Assembly: GCA_030692045.1 (NCBI GenBank) | Contig: JAUYCX010000045.1 | Location: 94,086-158,085 of the forward strand | Direction of reading: 5' to 3' | From: Candidatus Omnitrophota bacterium | Lineage (GTDB): Bacteria > Omnitrophota > Gorgyraeia > JAUYCX01 | DNA length: 64,000 nt | Shown: positions 1 to 9,187 of the stretch, one piece after another | Numbering within the stretch: position 1 is the first letter of the stretch | How the letters are laid out: each line of letters begins with the position of its first letter | The notes under the pieces: model-generated | Databases searched by the model: none | Told to the model about the DNA's origin: nothing | The model's input: only the letters and a program-made list of their open reading frames with translations | Program-made: the position numbers and the translations under genes

Positions 1-801
1 CTCGCTTATAGGAGCAAATCGAAAGTCAGAAAGTAACCTTTTGAATTTAGAAAGTGCTTTTTTTAAACCCACATAGTGTGTAAAACTTCTTACAAAAGGT
101 ATTTTTAGTCTGGGTTGCTTATAGTCTATTTCCCAAGGATGCAGATAAATATTAGCTGGTAAATTATTAGAGTTAAGTTTTTTTATAGCCAGTTTTATAA
201 AGCTGTAAGGTAAAATTCTAAAATAAGCTCCTCCGGCAACTGGAAAATTCTTTCCTAATATTCTAATTGTAGAAGGAGGAAATTCTATTAGGCCATTACG
301 AATTTCATAAATATTTGTTTTTGCTTTAGGAATCCCGTATCGAGGATGCGTTACTGGAAATATGCTACAATCATATTTAATTCCAGCATTCCTTAAAACA
401 TCCAGTGCCCATAAAGATTCTTTTACAATGGAAAAGTCTGGTGCACGAAATCCCAAAATTTTTTTAGAAGTTATTGCGCTTAGAATCTCGATGGAATTTT
501 TGAGGTCCCTTTCAAATTCATCCCTTGTCTGTCTATAAACTAAAAAATGGTTGAAACTATGGCTGGCTACCTCATGGCCATATTCACTAATTTTTCTAAC
601 TAAATCGGGAAAATTCTGCGCAATAATTCCCAAAATAAAAAATGTCGCCCTCACATTATATTCCTTTAGAACTTCCAAAAGTTGTGTTGTATTTTCTATA
701 ACGCGGCTTTCAAAAATGTGATTTTCTTTTTCAATAACGCTACTTTTAATACCGCATATATGAAACCACTCTTCAACATCAATACCTAAGGCATTAATCA
801 T
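1..801 (-). CDS. Polysaccharide deacetylase, XrtA/PEP-CTERM-type (3' end cut by window)
   Basis: Probable NodB-fold deacetylase that removes acetyl groups from an exported polysaccharide. I translated it by hand from ATG at 801; 267 codons are present and the frame is still open at base 1. The N-terminus has DVEEWFH (from residue 8), the usual start of the DUF3473-containing deacetylases found in exosortase-linked EPS loci, then TFFILG and HEVASHSFNH, giving the metal-binding His-x3-His. The start overlaps the stop of the downstream-coordinate glycosyltransferase by 8 bp, so the two are probably translationally coupled. The family call is firm; the substrate is unknown. Confidence 0.88.
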   Translation of the reverse strand, partial: MINALGIDVEEWFHICGIKSSVIEKENHIFESRVIENTTQLLEVLKEYNVRATFFILGIIAQNFPDLVRKISEYGHEVASHSFNHFLVYRQTRDEFERDLKNSIEILSAITSKKILGFRAPDFSIVKESLWALDVLRNAGIKYDCSIFPVTHPRYGIPKAKTNIYEIRNGLIEFPPSTIRILGKNFPVAGGAYFRILPYSFIKLAIKKLNSNNLPANIYLHPWEIDYKQPRLKIPFVRSFTHYVGLKKALSKFKRLLSDFRFAPISE

Positions 802-1969
802 ATTCTAATGTATTTTTTAGTAACTCTTCGTAAACTTTAATAATATCGGCAACCATCTTTTCTGAGGAGAATTTAAAACTTACAAACTCCTCTGCCGCAT
901 CAGACATCGCCTGTCTTAAACTATCATCTTTGATAAGCTTAAGCAACGCACCTGCTAAAGAAGATGCATCCTTTGTCTTTACCAAAAAAGCAGTTTTATT
1001 TTCACAGACGATATCGGGTATTCCACCAATTCTGGTTGCTACAACTGGCTTACCTGCTACCTGCGCCTCTAAAATGACGCGCCCCATCCCCTCATATAAA
1101 GATGCCAAACAAAAGATATCAAACACCTGCAAAACCTCAGCCACATCATTGCGTATGCCAGTAAAAATAACATTTTCTCTTATACCAAGCTCTGTGGCTA
1201 AGTTCTCTAAAGATTTTCTCAATGGTCCATCACCCACAAAAGTAAATACTACATCCTTTACCTCATTTAAGACAAGTGGAACTGACTTTAAGACAAATTC
1301 ATGGCCCTTTCCCTCGTCCAAACGGCCGACAATTCCTACAACAAATTTATTTTCTGGTATGCCTAATTCCTGTTTTTTTTCCGCAATATTTGAATGTAAT
1401 TTAAATTTTTCAATCTCAACTCCACTGTAAATGGTAATAAATTTATCTCTACTTGCCACCTTTGCTTTGATAAATTCATCCTTAAGTGGTTCAGAAATAG
1501 TAATCAATTTGTCAGTTATTTTAGCTGCCAATTTCTCTAAAAATAAAAAAAATCTTTTTTGAAACCAATTTAAATTAGGATAGTTGAAAACACAGCTATG
1601 CAATGTATGCACAACAATTGGTACACCACAAATTCTTGCGGCAAACCTACCTAAAATTCCTGCCTTGGAATTATGCGTGTGAACAATAGTGAATTTTTCT
1701 TGCCTAATTAAACCTATAATCTCAAATAAGGCAAGTAAATCGTCAAAAATATTTATTTTATTTTTAAGATGGGGTAAGATTACAACCGCTAAATCTTTTT
1801 TTAGTGCCTCATCAACAAGTGGGCCTTCAGAACCGCAGGCAAGTATGGGGATAAATTTATCTTGAGGTAATCCGGCCATACTAAGAAGCGTATTTGTACC
1901 AGACCCACCCACGATGCCACGGGTATGAATATGTAAAACCTTAATCTGGGAATTTAGTTGTATTACCAT
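794..1969 (-). CDS. Family 4 glycosyltransferase (GT-B)
   Basis: Transfers a sugar from an activated donor during polysaccharide assembly at the inner membrane; donor and acceptor are unknown. The 391-residue protein has the two-domain GT-B layout: an N-terminal part with GIVGGSGTNTLL and VVHTLHS, and a C-terminal GT4 domain with GRLDEGKGHEFVL, a nucleotide-sugar region EGMGRVILEAQVAGKPVVAT (near residue 300) and GGIPDIV. Its ATG is directly next to the stop of the GT9 gene (1970), and its own stop overlaps the deacetylase start, as expected inside one EPS operon. Confidence 0.88.
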   Translation of the reverse strand: MVIQLNSQIKVLHIHTRGIVGGSGTNTLLSMAGLPQDKFIPILACGSEGPLVDEALKKDLAVVILPHLKNKINIFDDLLALFEIIGLIRQEKFTIVHTHNSKAGILGRFAARICGVPIVVHTLHSCVFNYPNLNWFQKRFFLFLEKLAAKITDKLITISEPLKDEFIKAKVASRDKFITIYSGVEIEKFKLHSNIAEKKQELGIPENKFVVGIVGRLDEGKGHEFVLKSVPLVLNEVKDVVFTFVGDGPLRKSLENLATELGIRENVIFTGIRNDVAEVLQVFDIFCLASLYEGMGRVILEAQVAGKPVVATRIGGIPDIVCENKTAFLVKTKDASSLAGALLKLIKDDSLRQAMSDAAEEFVSFKFSSEKMVADIIKVYEELLKNTLEYD

Positions 1970-3028
1970 TTAATATTTTTTAAGTTCTTTTTCAACTGAC
2001 TCCATTACAAGTTCTGGACTAATATCATCAAAACAAATAAACTCCTTGCAATTATTTTTATAACAGGGTCTGCAATCAACATCCTTTTTAATTAAAGTTA
2101 CATTATCTTTCATGAAGGGAAGGTTTTCCTCTGAGCTTGCTCCAATTAAAACTATTAAAGGCACTCCTAAAGCATTAGCAATATGCATTGGCCCTGTATC
2201 ATTGGTTATATAAATACGGCACAATTTTATTAAAAGAATTAATTCGGATAATCCCAAAAGTCCAGAGGTAACAACTACATTTTCTCCTACCTCATTTTTT
2301 ATTATTTGTGCCAAATTTTTCTCGTGGATACTTCCAGTTATAACTAATTTAGCATTGTAATATTTGGTAATAAGCTTGCTAAGAATTACAAATTTCTCAA
2401 TTGGCCAACGTCGAGTAAGCCTTCTCGCACCTGGATTTATTCCGATAACAAGGTTGGTTTCAGCAATTCCTTGAGAACTTAATAATTCCTTTACAGATAA
2501 TTCCCTTTCTTGACTATACCAAACTTCTAATCTTTTATCTTGGGTTGCTATTCCCAAATCCGCTAAACAATCGAGCATACATTCAACCTGATGTTTTTTA
2601 AAATTCATAGAATCCTCAATTTTAAAATCATAGAAAAAGCCTTTTCCTTCGGTATTTCTGCCGATAGTCTTTTTAGGTCTTATTAAAAATAGCATACAAA
2701 ATATCTTAAACGCTCCCCAAAAAGAATAAAGGCTGTAAAGGTTAATTGCGACATCAAAGTTTCCCTTTCTTAACTTAAAAATGGTAATAAAATTTTTAAA
2801 AACGCCCTTAAAAGAAAAAACTTTCTCCAAAACAAAAATCTCATTTACATAAGCACAGTTTTGGAGTAATTCCCAATTCTGCGCCAAAATAAGAATGGTA
2901 ATTTCTTTATCCGGGAATTTATTCTTAAGTGCTCTTAAAGCTGGAGATGCCATCACGCAATCGCCCAATCCAGCCAATAGAATTACCAAGATATTGTCTA
3001 TCTTTTTTATAGAAATTTCCTGCACCAT
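1970..3028 (-). CDS. Family 9 glycosyltransferase (heptosyltransferase-like)
   Basis: GT9 proteins add heptose or related sugars to a lipid-linked or LPS-type acceptor. Seen here: the LAGLGDCVMASPALRALK start, GINPGARRLTRRWP in the middle, NDTGPMHIANALGVPLIVL near residue 290 and a Cys-rich tail (CRPCYKNNC) common in this family. I chose the ATG at 3028 (MVQEISIKK) over a TTG at 3052, because the extra residues MGFIYFRI are not part of the fold. Either start overlaps the 3' end of the amidotransferase gene (22 or 46 bp), so coupling is likely. No strong Shine-Dalgarno is seen. Confidence 0.87.
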   Translation of the reverse strand: MVQEISIKKIDNILVILLAGLGDCVMASPALRALKNKFPDKEITILILAQNWELLQNCAYVNEIFVLEKVFSFKGVFKNFITIFKLRKGNFDVAINLYSLYSFWGAFKIFCMLFLIRPKKTIGRNTEGKGFFYDFKIEDSMNFKKHQVECMLDCLADLGIATQDKRLEVWYSQERELSVKELLSSQGIAETNLVIGINPGARRLTRRWPIEKFVILSKLITKYYNAKLVITGSIHEKNLAQIIKNEVGENVVVTSGLLGLSELILLIKLCRIYITNDTGPMHIANALGVPLIVLIGASSEENLPFMKDNVTLIKKDVDCRPCYKNNCKEFICFDDISPELVMESVEKELKKY

Positions 3029-4872
3029 AATTCTAAAATAAATAAAGCCCAAATCTGATGTGTATTAACTTGGGTACCGTTAAAATGATTTTTGATTAGG
3101 GAATTTACCGCCTTCGGGTTGAAAAACTTTCTCTTTTTTATATTATCTTCGGAAAGAACCTCAAAGACGAATTCCCTTAAATCCTCTCTTAACCAATCAG
3201 CCAAAGGTACCATAAACCCTTGCTTTCTTTTATTTAAAATTTCTGATGGCAATAAATCCTTGATCGTTTTTCTAAACAAACTCTTTAGCTTAAACCCCTT
3301 CAGCTTTTCATTAAAAGAAATTGAAGAAAGCAGTTCTATCAATTTATGGTCACAGAAGGGGACTCTTAACTCCAGAGAATTTGCCATAGACATTCTGTCT
3401 GCCATAATCAAAAGGTCGTCGGGTAGATATGTATGGATATCTAAATAACTTATTTTATTCATAGGTTCAAGAGAGGCAATTTCCTGCAGATGTTTTTGAT
3501 GTATGGCAAAACTATTTTCATCTTTAAGAAGCTCTTTAAAATTATTTGAATAAAGTTCATTTTTCATCTCAGAATTAAAATAGGAAATCCAGTGAATATA
3601 TCTTTCTTCTAAAGGAAAAACTCCTGTTTTTAAATATCGCTTTATTCTTCCTGTAATATTGCCGCTTTTTCTGCTTTCTGGAATAAGATTCGCGATACCG
3701 CTAAGTGCACCCCTGAAAATTAAAGGCAGTGAGTTATAATATCGCGCTGTCAAAACTCCTAAATATCTTGGATACCCCCCGAAAACTTCATCTCCACCTA
3801 TTCCTGAAAGCGCAACAGTAACAAATTTCCTTGCTTCCTGACAGATTAAATAATTAAGTATGGCTGATGAATCTGCAAACGGCTCATCAAAATAGCTTAC
3901 AATAGTTGGCAAAATTTTAATGATATCGGGTTTTACAATAAATTGATGATGTTTTGTCTGAAATAATTTCGCAATAATATCTGAATATTGCAACTCATTG
4001 TACGAAGAAAACCTATCTTCAAAACCTATAGAAAATGTTTCAACTGGATTGTTTAAAACCTGACTCATTAAACCCACAATTGTGCTAGAGTCAAGGCCAC
4101 CGCTTAATAATGCTCCTAATGGGACATCGCTTATCATATGTAATTTTACAATCTCTTTTAAATTTTCTTTTATTTCTTCAATATAATTATCTTCTGAATT
4201 TTCTTTTAAGCGAAATTCTAATTGCCAATATTTCTTGATTTCTAATTTAGCGTTTCTAAAACTTAAAATGTGTCCGGGTAAAAGCTTGAAAATATCTTCA
4301 AAAATTGTTAAGGGAGCTGGTATATAAAGAAAGGTTAAATATTTATCTAAGGCGGTAAAATTTAATCTGTGTGAAACATTATTATCTTGCAGAAGAGATT
4401 TTATTTCTGAACCGAATATAAGGCGGTTATTTATGAAACTATAGTAAAGGGGTTTTATGCCAACCCTGTCTCTGGCTAAAAGTAATCTTTTATCATTCTT
4501 ATCCCAAATGGCAAAGGCAAACATTCCGCGTAAATATTTTACACACTCGTCCCTATATTCTTCATAAAGATGAACAACTACCTCTGTGTCGGTTTGAGTA
4601 TAAAAGATATGGCCTTTTTTTACGAGGCTATCGCGAAGTTCTTTAAAATTATAAATCTCTCCATTAAAAACAATCCAGATAGTCTTATCTTCGTTATGAA
4701 TTGGCTGGTCACCTGTATTTAAATCTATGACTTTAAGCCGGCGTATACCTAGACCTATATCAGCGTCAAGATAAAAACCTTCAGAATCAGGGCCTCGATG
4801 AATAATGCTTTTAGTCATATTCTTTAAGGCATCTTCATCAAATTTGCCAACTATCCCACAAATTCCACACAT
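3007..4872 (-). CDS. asnB: Asparagine synthase (glutamine-hydrolysing) / EPS amidotransferase
   Basis: A two-domain enzyme that takes ammonia from glutamine and uses ATP to amidate a carboxylate. Residues 1-190 form the Ntn glutaminase, with catalytic Cys2 (MCGICGIVG). Residues from about 240 form the synthetase, with the PP-loop SGGLDSSTIVG and SGIGGDEVFGGYPRY. Its 621 residues match full-length AsnB. In EPS/exosortase loci a close relative occurs regularly (the XrtA-system amidotransferase), so modification of a sugar carboxylate is an alternative to making asparagine. It is complete and shows none of the reduction expected of a lasso-peptide cyclase. Confidence 0.9.
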   Translation of the reverse strand: MCGICGIVGKFDEDALKNMTKSIIHRGPDSEGFYLDADIGLGIRRLKVIDLNTGDQPIHNEDKTIWIVFNGEIYNFKELRDSLVKKGHIFYTQTDTEVVVHLYEEYRDECVKYLRGMFAFAIWDKNDKRLLLARDRVGIKPLYYSFINNRLIFGSEIKSLLQDNNVSHRLNFTALDKYLTFLYIPAPLTIFEDIFKLLPGHILSFRNAKLEIKKYWQLEFRLKENSEDNYIEEIKENLKEIVKLHMISDVPLGALLSGGLDSSTIVGLMSQVLNNPVETFSIGFEDRFSSYNELQYSDIIAKLFQTKHHQFIVKPDIIKILPTIVSYFDEPFADSSAILNYLICQEARKFVTVALSGIGGDEVFGGYPRYLGVLTARYYNSLPLIFRGALSGIANLIPESRKSGNITGRIKRYLKTGVFPLEERYIHWISYFNSEMKNELYSNNFKELLKDENSFAIHQKHLQEIASLEPMNKISYLDIHTYLPDDLLIMADRMSMANSLELRVPFCDHKLIELLSSISFNEKLKGFKLKSLFRKTIKDLLPSEILNKRKQGFMVPLADWLREDLREFVFEVLSEDNIKKRKFFNPKAVNSLIKNHFNGTQVNTHQIWALFILELWCRKFL

Positions 4873-4898
4873 ATCTTTAAATCAACAATACATATCAG

Positions 4899-5633
4899 TT
4901 AAAAGAAATTCTGCTTAATGCCAAAGGCTACCAAATTTTTTAAAGTAAAAAAGTATTGTTTATAATATTTGATTAAATTTATTACTCTTAAATTAGATAC
5001 CCCGGAATCCCTACCCTTCCAACTAACTGGCATAAAGGCATGTCTAACATTTTTTATCCGAGCTTTAAGGGGAATCTCCAAAGTAATGTTGAACTCGGTG
5101 GCCTCAAGAGGCATAAGCGACACAAGGGCTTCTCGACGGATTGCCTTAAAGGCATTAGTAATATCAGAGTTATCTATTTTAAAAATTATTTTTAATAAAT
5201 GATTTGCTATTCTATTAATAATTAATTTTAAAATGGGATAATGATACACACGGCCCCCTTTCATAAATCTCGAGCCATAAACCAAATCATATCCTTCTAA
5301 AATCTTTCTATATAATCTTACTAAATCTGCAGGGTCATCTGAGCCATCTGCCATAAAAGGAATTATAACTTTGCCCTTCGACTCTTTAAAACCATCTTTT
5401 AGGGCTCTACCAAAACCAAAGGGCATTGCCCTTTTAACTACCCTTATTTTTGGATACATAAAACTTAACTTCTGAGAAACAGCTTGAGTATCATCTAAAC
5501 TATTATCGTTAACAATAATTACCTCAAATTCAATTTTTTCTTTCTCTAATTCAGAAATTAAGGGAGGAATTATCTTGTGTAAATTTTTGGTTTCATTTCT
5601 TGCAGGAACAATAACAGATAATGATTCTTCCAT
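4899..5633 (-). CDS. Family 2 glycosyltransferase, polyprenyl-phosphate sugar synthase-like
   Basis: GT-A fold enzyme that probably moves a sugar from a nucleotide donor to polyprenyl phosphate or to the growing glycan. The start LSVIVPARNETKNL is typical of GT2, followed by NDNSLDDT (donor Asp), FMADGSDDPADL (metal-binding Asp cluster), GSRF and NAFKAIRREAL, as in dolichol-phosphate-mannose synthases. It has 244 residues and no C-terminal membrane domain. Only 1 bp separates it from the methyltransferase gene upstream. Such lipid-linked sugars would suit the GT39-like membrane proteins encoded at 7.5-11 kb; that link is inference. Confidence 0.86.
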   Translation of the reverse strand: MEESLSVIVPARNETKNLHKIIPPLISELEKEKIEFEVIIVNDNSLDDTQAVSQKLSFMYPKIRVVKRAMPFGFGRALKDGFKESKGKVIIPFMADGSDDPADLVRLYRKILEGYDLVYGSRFMKGGRVYHYPILKLIINRIANHLLKIIFKIDNSDITNAFKAIRREALVSLMPLEATEFNITLEIPLKARIKNVRHAFMPVSWKGRDSGVSNLRVINLIKYYKQYFFTLKNLVAFGIKQNFF

Positions 5634-5634
5634 C

Positions 5635-6363
5635 TTACGGCTTCTTAGCTACTCCAAAAATCCAGGAACCAAAATATTTTGATAGCCAAATTTTATCAAA
5701 CATCTTCTCCAGAAAATTATAAACTTTTAGTATTGGACGCATTAAGGAAATTTCTACATAACTATAAGTAATACCACTGGCACAAAAAATCTTATATTCA
5801 TCGCTATATTTTTTAAATTGAACCTCTAAGTCTTTTTTACTTAAAAGCCTTTCGTTTTTTGTTATTCCCTTGGTAGAGCGTAAAGGCGAATATCTGTCTC
5901 TATAGAGAAACATTACTAAATTTGCCCGGTGTGGATCAAATGAAAAAATTTTCCCGCCTGTTTTTAAAACTCTAAAAGCTTCCCATATAACTTTTTCAAG
6001 GTTTGGAAAATGGTGCAAAACCGCACAAAATGTTACAATATCAAAGGCATTATCTTTAAAACATAAACTTTCTGCATCGCAAACCAAATATGTTGCTTGA
6101 TTTTGTTTTCTTGCCGTAGCAATAGAAATAGCTGAAATATCCACACCTATTGCCTTTGCTCCTAATTTACTAAATTGACTTGTAAGAACCCCTGTACCAC
6201 ATCCTATGTCTAAAAGACACTTTCCCCTTACTGATATTATCTCATTTTGAAATAAATTTATAAGTTTATGTTTACCATTATTATCAAATACATCGTACTC
6301 AGAGGCTGCCTTAACAAAATTATTAAAAAAACTTAACTCTTCTCTCTTATTCTGATGTTCCAT
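5635..6363 (-). CDS. Class I SAM-dependent methyltransferase
   Basis: Rossmann-fold methyltransferase (Methyltransf_11 type). Visible motifs: LLDIGCGTGVLT (SAM-binding motif I, near residue 55), VDISAISIATAR, ENAFDIVTF-like motif KDNAFDIVTFCAVLHHFPN, and VLKTGGKIFSFDPH after it. It has 242 residues, with a hydrophobic C-terminus (SWIFGVAKKP). It sits between two glycosyltransferases and probably methylates a sugar or a lipid carrier; the target cannot be read from sequence. Confidence 0.82.
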   Translation of the reverse strand: MEHQNKREELSFFNNFVKAASEYDVFDNNGKHKLINLFQNEIISVRGKCLLDIGCGTGVLTSQFSKLGAKAIGVDISAISIATARKQNQATYLVCDAESLCFKDNAFDIVTFCAVLHHFPNLEKVIWEAFRVLKTGGKIFSFDPHRANLVMFLYRDRYSPLRSTKGITKNERLLSKKDLEVQFKKYSDEYKIFCASGITYSYVEISLMRPILKVYNFLEKMFDKIWLSKYFGSWIFGVAKKP

Positions 6364-6397
6364 TTTTTCTATATAGTTTTTATTAAAAATGTATGTT

Positions 6398-7510
6398 TTA
6401 TGTTATAGCCTTCACTTCTTTAAAAATTTCTAAAATTTTAGTTGCCGAATTCTCTACTCTAAAATTTTTTGCTTGTTCTAAGCCTTTTGCTGACAAATTT
6501 CTTCGCAAAGACTCATCTGTAATAATTATCTGCAAACCATTAGAAATATCATTAACATCCATTGGATTTACATATAAACCCGCATCGCCTACTACCTCTG
6601 GCAAGGAAGTAGAATTAGAAATAATTACAGGCGCTCCGCAGGCCATGGCTTCTAATGCCGGCAGACCAAATCCCTCATGCAAAGAAACCAAAACTAAAAC
6701 TGCTGCGGCATTGTATAAATATACTAAATCATCTTCAATTACAAGGTCTAAAAAAACTACATTATTAACAAGGTTATATTTCTTAACTAAATAAAATAAA
6801 TAGGAATAATTCCTATCAATTTTACCAACAATAACCAATTGGTGTCTATCTTTCAAAACTTTAGGCAGTAAGTTATAAGCTTGAATAAGCCTCGATAAAT
6901 TTTTATGAGGCTTAAGATTCCCCACATACAGGATAAAATCTTTATTAAGCTTTGCGAATCTCCTCTTTAATTTTTCAAAAGCTATATCTCTATCTATTGG
7001 CATAAAACTTCTTTCAATGCTATCATATACAATCCTGACTTTCTCAGAACTACAGCCCAAAAATTTTATAACCTCTTTTTTGGAATATTCTGAAACGGCA
7101 ATTATAATATAAGCCCTTTCCCAAATAAAGCGGCTATAACATTGTCTTAGCCAGTTTGCAATGGGATTACTGGAGTTTAAAAAATGAAGGTCATGGCAGG
7201 TAACAATAATTTTGGCTTTAGAAATTATAGGGGCGGAATATGAAGGAGAAAAGAAGATATCTAAGCCTTCTTTCTTTATCTGGTCTAAAAGGACTTTTTG
7301 GTCCCAATAAAGTTTATAAAATTCTGGGATAAATCTTAATTTCATATGCTTAGAAAAATTTAGTTGTCGAGTTCTTTGATTTCCAAAAAGCACATACTCA
7401 TTTTCCTTGTCGCTAACATTAACATAGTTCAGGAAATTTAAAGTAAATCTTCCAATACCAGTAAATTTTCCCTCTTCTAATTCTCTTATATCAATTCCTA
7501 TACGCATCAA
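6398..7510 (-). CDS. Family 4 glycosyltransferase
   Basis: GT-B enzyme of 370 residues, mannosyltransferase-like. Evidence: the start IGIDIRELEEGKFTGIGRF, typical of GT4 mannosyl- and rhamnosyltransferases; YVGNLKPHKNLSRLIQAY near residue 195; VSLHEGFGLPALEAMACG with donor-binding EGFGLPxLE; and NSTSLPEVVGDAGL. The first two codons are both Met; the second (7507) could be the true start. The gene is 3 bp from the membrane protein gene upstream, within the same operon. Confidence 0.88.
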   Translation of the reverse strand: MMRIGIDIRELEEGKFTGIGRFTLNFLNYVNVSDKENEYVLFGNQRTRQLNFSKHMKLRFIPEFYKLYWDQKVLLDQIKKEGLDIFFSPSYSAPIISKAKIIVTCHDLHFLNSSNPIANWLRQCYSRFIWERAYIIIAVSEYSKKEVIKFLGCSSEKVRIVYDSIERSFMPIDRDIAFEKLKRRFAKLNKDFILYVGNLKPHKNLSRLIQAYNLLPKVLKDRHQLVIVGKIDRNYSYLFYLVKKYNLVNNVVFLDLVIEDDLVYLYNAAAVLVLVSLHEGFGLPALEAMACGAPVIISNSTSLPEVVGDAGLYVNPMDVNDISNGLQIIITDESLRRNLSAKGLEQAKNFRVENSATKILEIFKEVKAIT

Positions 7511-7513
7511 GAA

Positions 7514-9187
7514 TTATTTTCTTTGCCAAATTGTATGTTCTTTAAGTTCTGTAAAAGTATATTTTTCTTTTAGCTGTGAAAATACAGAAGGGTCTAAGAA
7601 AATATTTTTGTAGCTAAAAATAGGGTTATAAGTAAAAGCATAAATAATTGTATCAACTTTATCTTTTTCTATTAGCCTTAAAAATTTATCTCTCCTGTTC
7701 CAGAATTTTTCATATCCTTGAAAAACCTTTATATCTGCATAGTAAAGTATATCTTCCGGAGCAATTATTCTTTTATCTTTGTTTTTAACTGCTATTTCTT
7801 TACATAAATTGGCGACTCTCTTAAACTCCCTGATATCTCTGCCATAACAAAGTGTGGTAAAAAAGTCAACCTTCCTTAAATAAATATTTGTGTAAAAATT
7901 ATTTATTAGAATAAAAGTGGCTAACAAAAAACAGAAGGTTTGCCAAAAACTTGATTCGCGGATTATCCTTCGACTGATCTCAACAAATAGAAATAGAAGC
8001 AGAAAACAAAAGATTATTTGCAAGCTAAAAGTCTTAATAAAACTCGATATTGGGCTGGTGGCAAAAATACTCAATTTTCTCAAGGTATAATTTATTTGAT
8101 AAATGGGATCTGGCAGAATAAAATTATTTAGAAAAACTAAGATAATAGCAGCAATAATATAAATAAAAAAGTTATTCTTAAAACTTTTTAAATCAAAACT
8201 TAGAATTGCATTCGCTATTATAATTGAAATAATTGGTAGCATGGGGTATTGATATTTTGCAAAACCAAAAAATAATCCACCAATTAATGTATACCCCATA
8301 AAAATACATATAGAATAAATAATTAAAAAGTCATTAGAATTTAGCTCTTTATTCTTTAGGCCAATTACTTTTATGCGTCTTAAAATAATCGCTATCCAAA
8401 AAAGTATTATATAAATACCGAACCATAAAGACACTCTAAGAATTCTTAAAGAAAACTCTTGAATTGGCCCAAAGGAAACGCCCCTTATAAACTTTCTAAT
8501 AATAAGCAGGTGAGTAATAATACCTCCGGAAAAAGGAAAATTAAAAATCCGTGAATAGATTCTCCACATCAAGAGGAAAACTAAAATAGAACTTAATGAT
8601 ATTATAAATATTTTAAGTGCATTTTTAGTATCTTTTTTAAAGATAAAAAATAATAACATTGACCCCATCAAAATAAAAGGGGTCGTAAATTTTGCCCACA
8701 AAGAACAAAAAAATAATAAGGTTAGAAAAAAGCCTGTTTTAAAATTTAAAGAATACATATTTTTGCTAAAATAAAAAACAGTTAGCATCAAAACTACGGT
8801 TAAAACTGTATTATCAATATCTAAAATCATGGAACCTTGAATTGCCATAGGATGAAGAGCGAATATAAGGCAAGCCAAAAACCCTACCCTCTCGTTATGA
8901 AATGCCTGCTGAGATAATTTATAGATAAGGATTAAATTTAAGAGAAAACAAATAATGCCAATTATTCTTAAGCCATTATCAAAGACTCCAAATAATTGTG
9001 AAAAAAACCTAAGAATGTGCAGGTATAAAGGAGGGTGGAGTCTCGGACCAAAATCTGAAATTGACAAAGGAACTTTTGCAGAATTAGCAAAATAGATATC
9101 ATCTGCAACTAACGGTTTCCAAATGTGGGGAAAAACAAGAATAAGATAAATAAAGAAAAAAACCAAAATAAACTTAAAATATTTCAT
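7514..9187 (-). CDS. Polytopic GT39/ArnT-like glycosyltransferase
   Basis: Integral membrane protein of 557 residues with roughly ten or more hydrophobic segments in its first 420 residues and a small soluble C-terminal part (IREFKRVANLCKE onward). The early loop has ADDIYFA and HPPLYLHILR, and a later one DIDNTVLTV; this placement of acidic and His residues matches the GT39/PMT_2 family, which uses polyprenyl-phosphate sugars as donors on the outer face of the inner membrane. Its ATG overlaps the previous stop by 4 bp. The family is likely; donor and acceptor are unknown. Confidence 0.75.
   Translation of the reverse strand: MKYFKFILVFFFIYLILVFPHIWKPLVADDIYFANSAKVPLSISDFGPRLHPPLYLHILRFFSQLFGVFDNGLRIIGIICFLLNLILIYKLSQQAFHNERVGFLACLIFALHPMAIQGSMILDIDNTVLTVVLMLTVFYFSKNMYSLNFKTGFFLTLLFFCSLWAKFTTPFILMGSMLLFFIFKKDTKNALKIFIISLSSILVFLLMWRIYSRIFNFPFSGGIITHLLIIRKFIRGVSFGPIQEFSLRILRVSLWFGIYIILFWIAIILRRIKVIGLKNKELNSNDFLIIYSICIFMGYTLIGGLFFGFAKYQYPMLPIISIIIANAILSFDLKSFKNNFFIYIIAAIILVFLNNFILPDPIYQINYTLRKLSIFATSPISSFIKTFSLQIIFCFLLLFLFVEISRRIIRESSFWQTFCFLLATFILINNFYTNIYLRKVDFFTTLCYGRDIREFKRVANLCKEIAVKNKDKRIIAPEDILYYADIKVFQGYEKFWNRRDKFLRLIEKDKVDTIIYAFTYNPIFSYKNIFLDPSVFSQLKEKYTFTELKEHTIWQRK

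Noticed and set aside
930..1430. 166-residue plus-strand open frame
   Set aside because: It is antisense to the conserved GT4 gene, is Ser/Thr/Pro/Lys-rich as shadow frames are, and has no family motif.
3007..4872. AsnB-like gene as lasso-peptide cyclase for the peptide system
   Set aside because: It is full length with an intact glutaminase Cys2, lies 38 kb away among glycan genes, and no transglutaminase-like protease is present.
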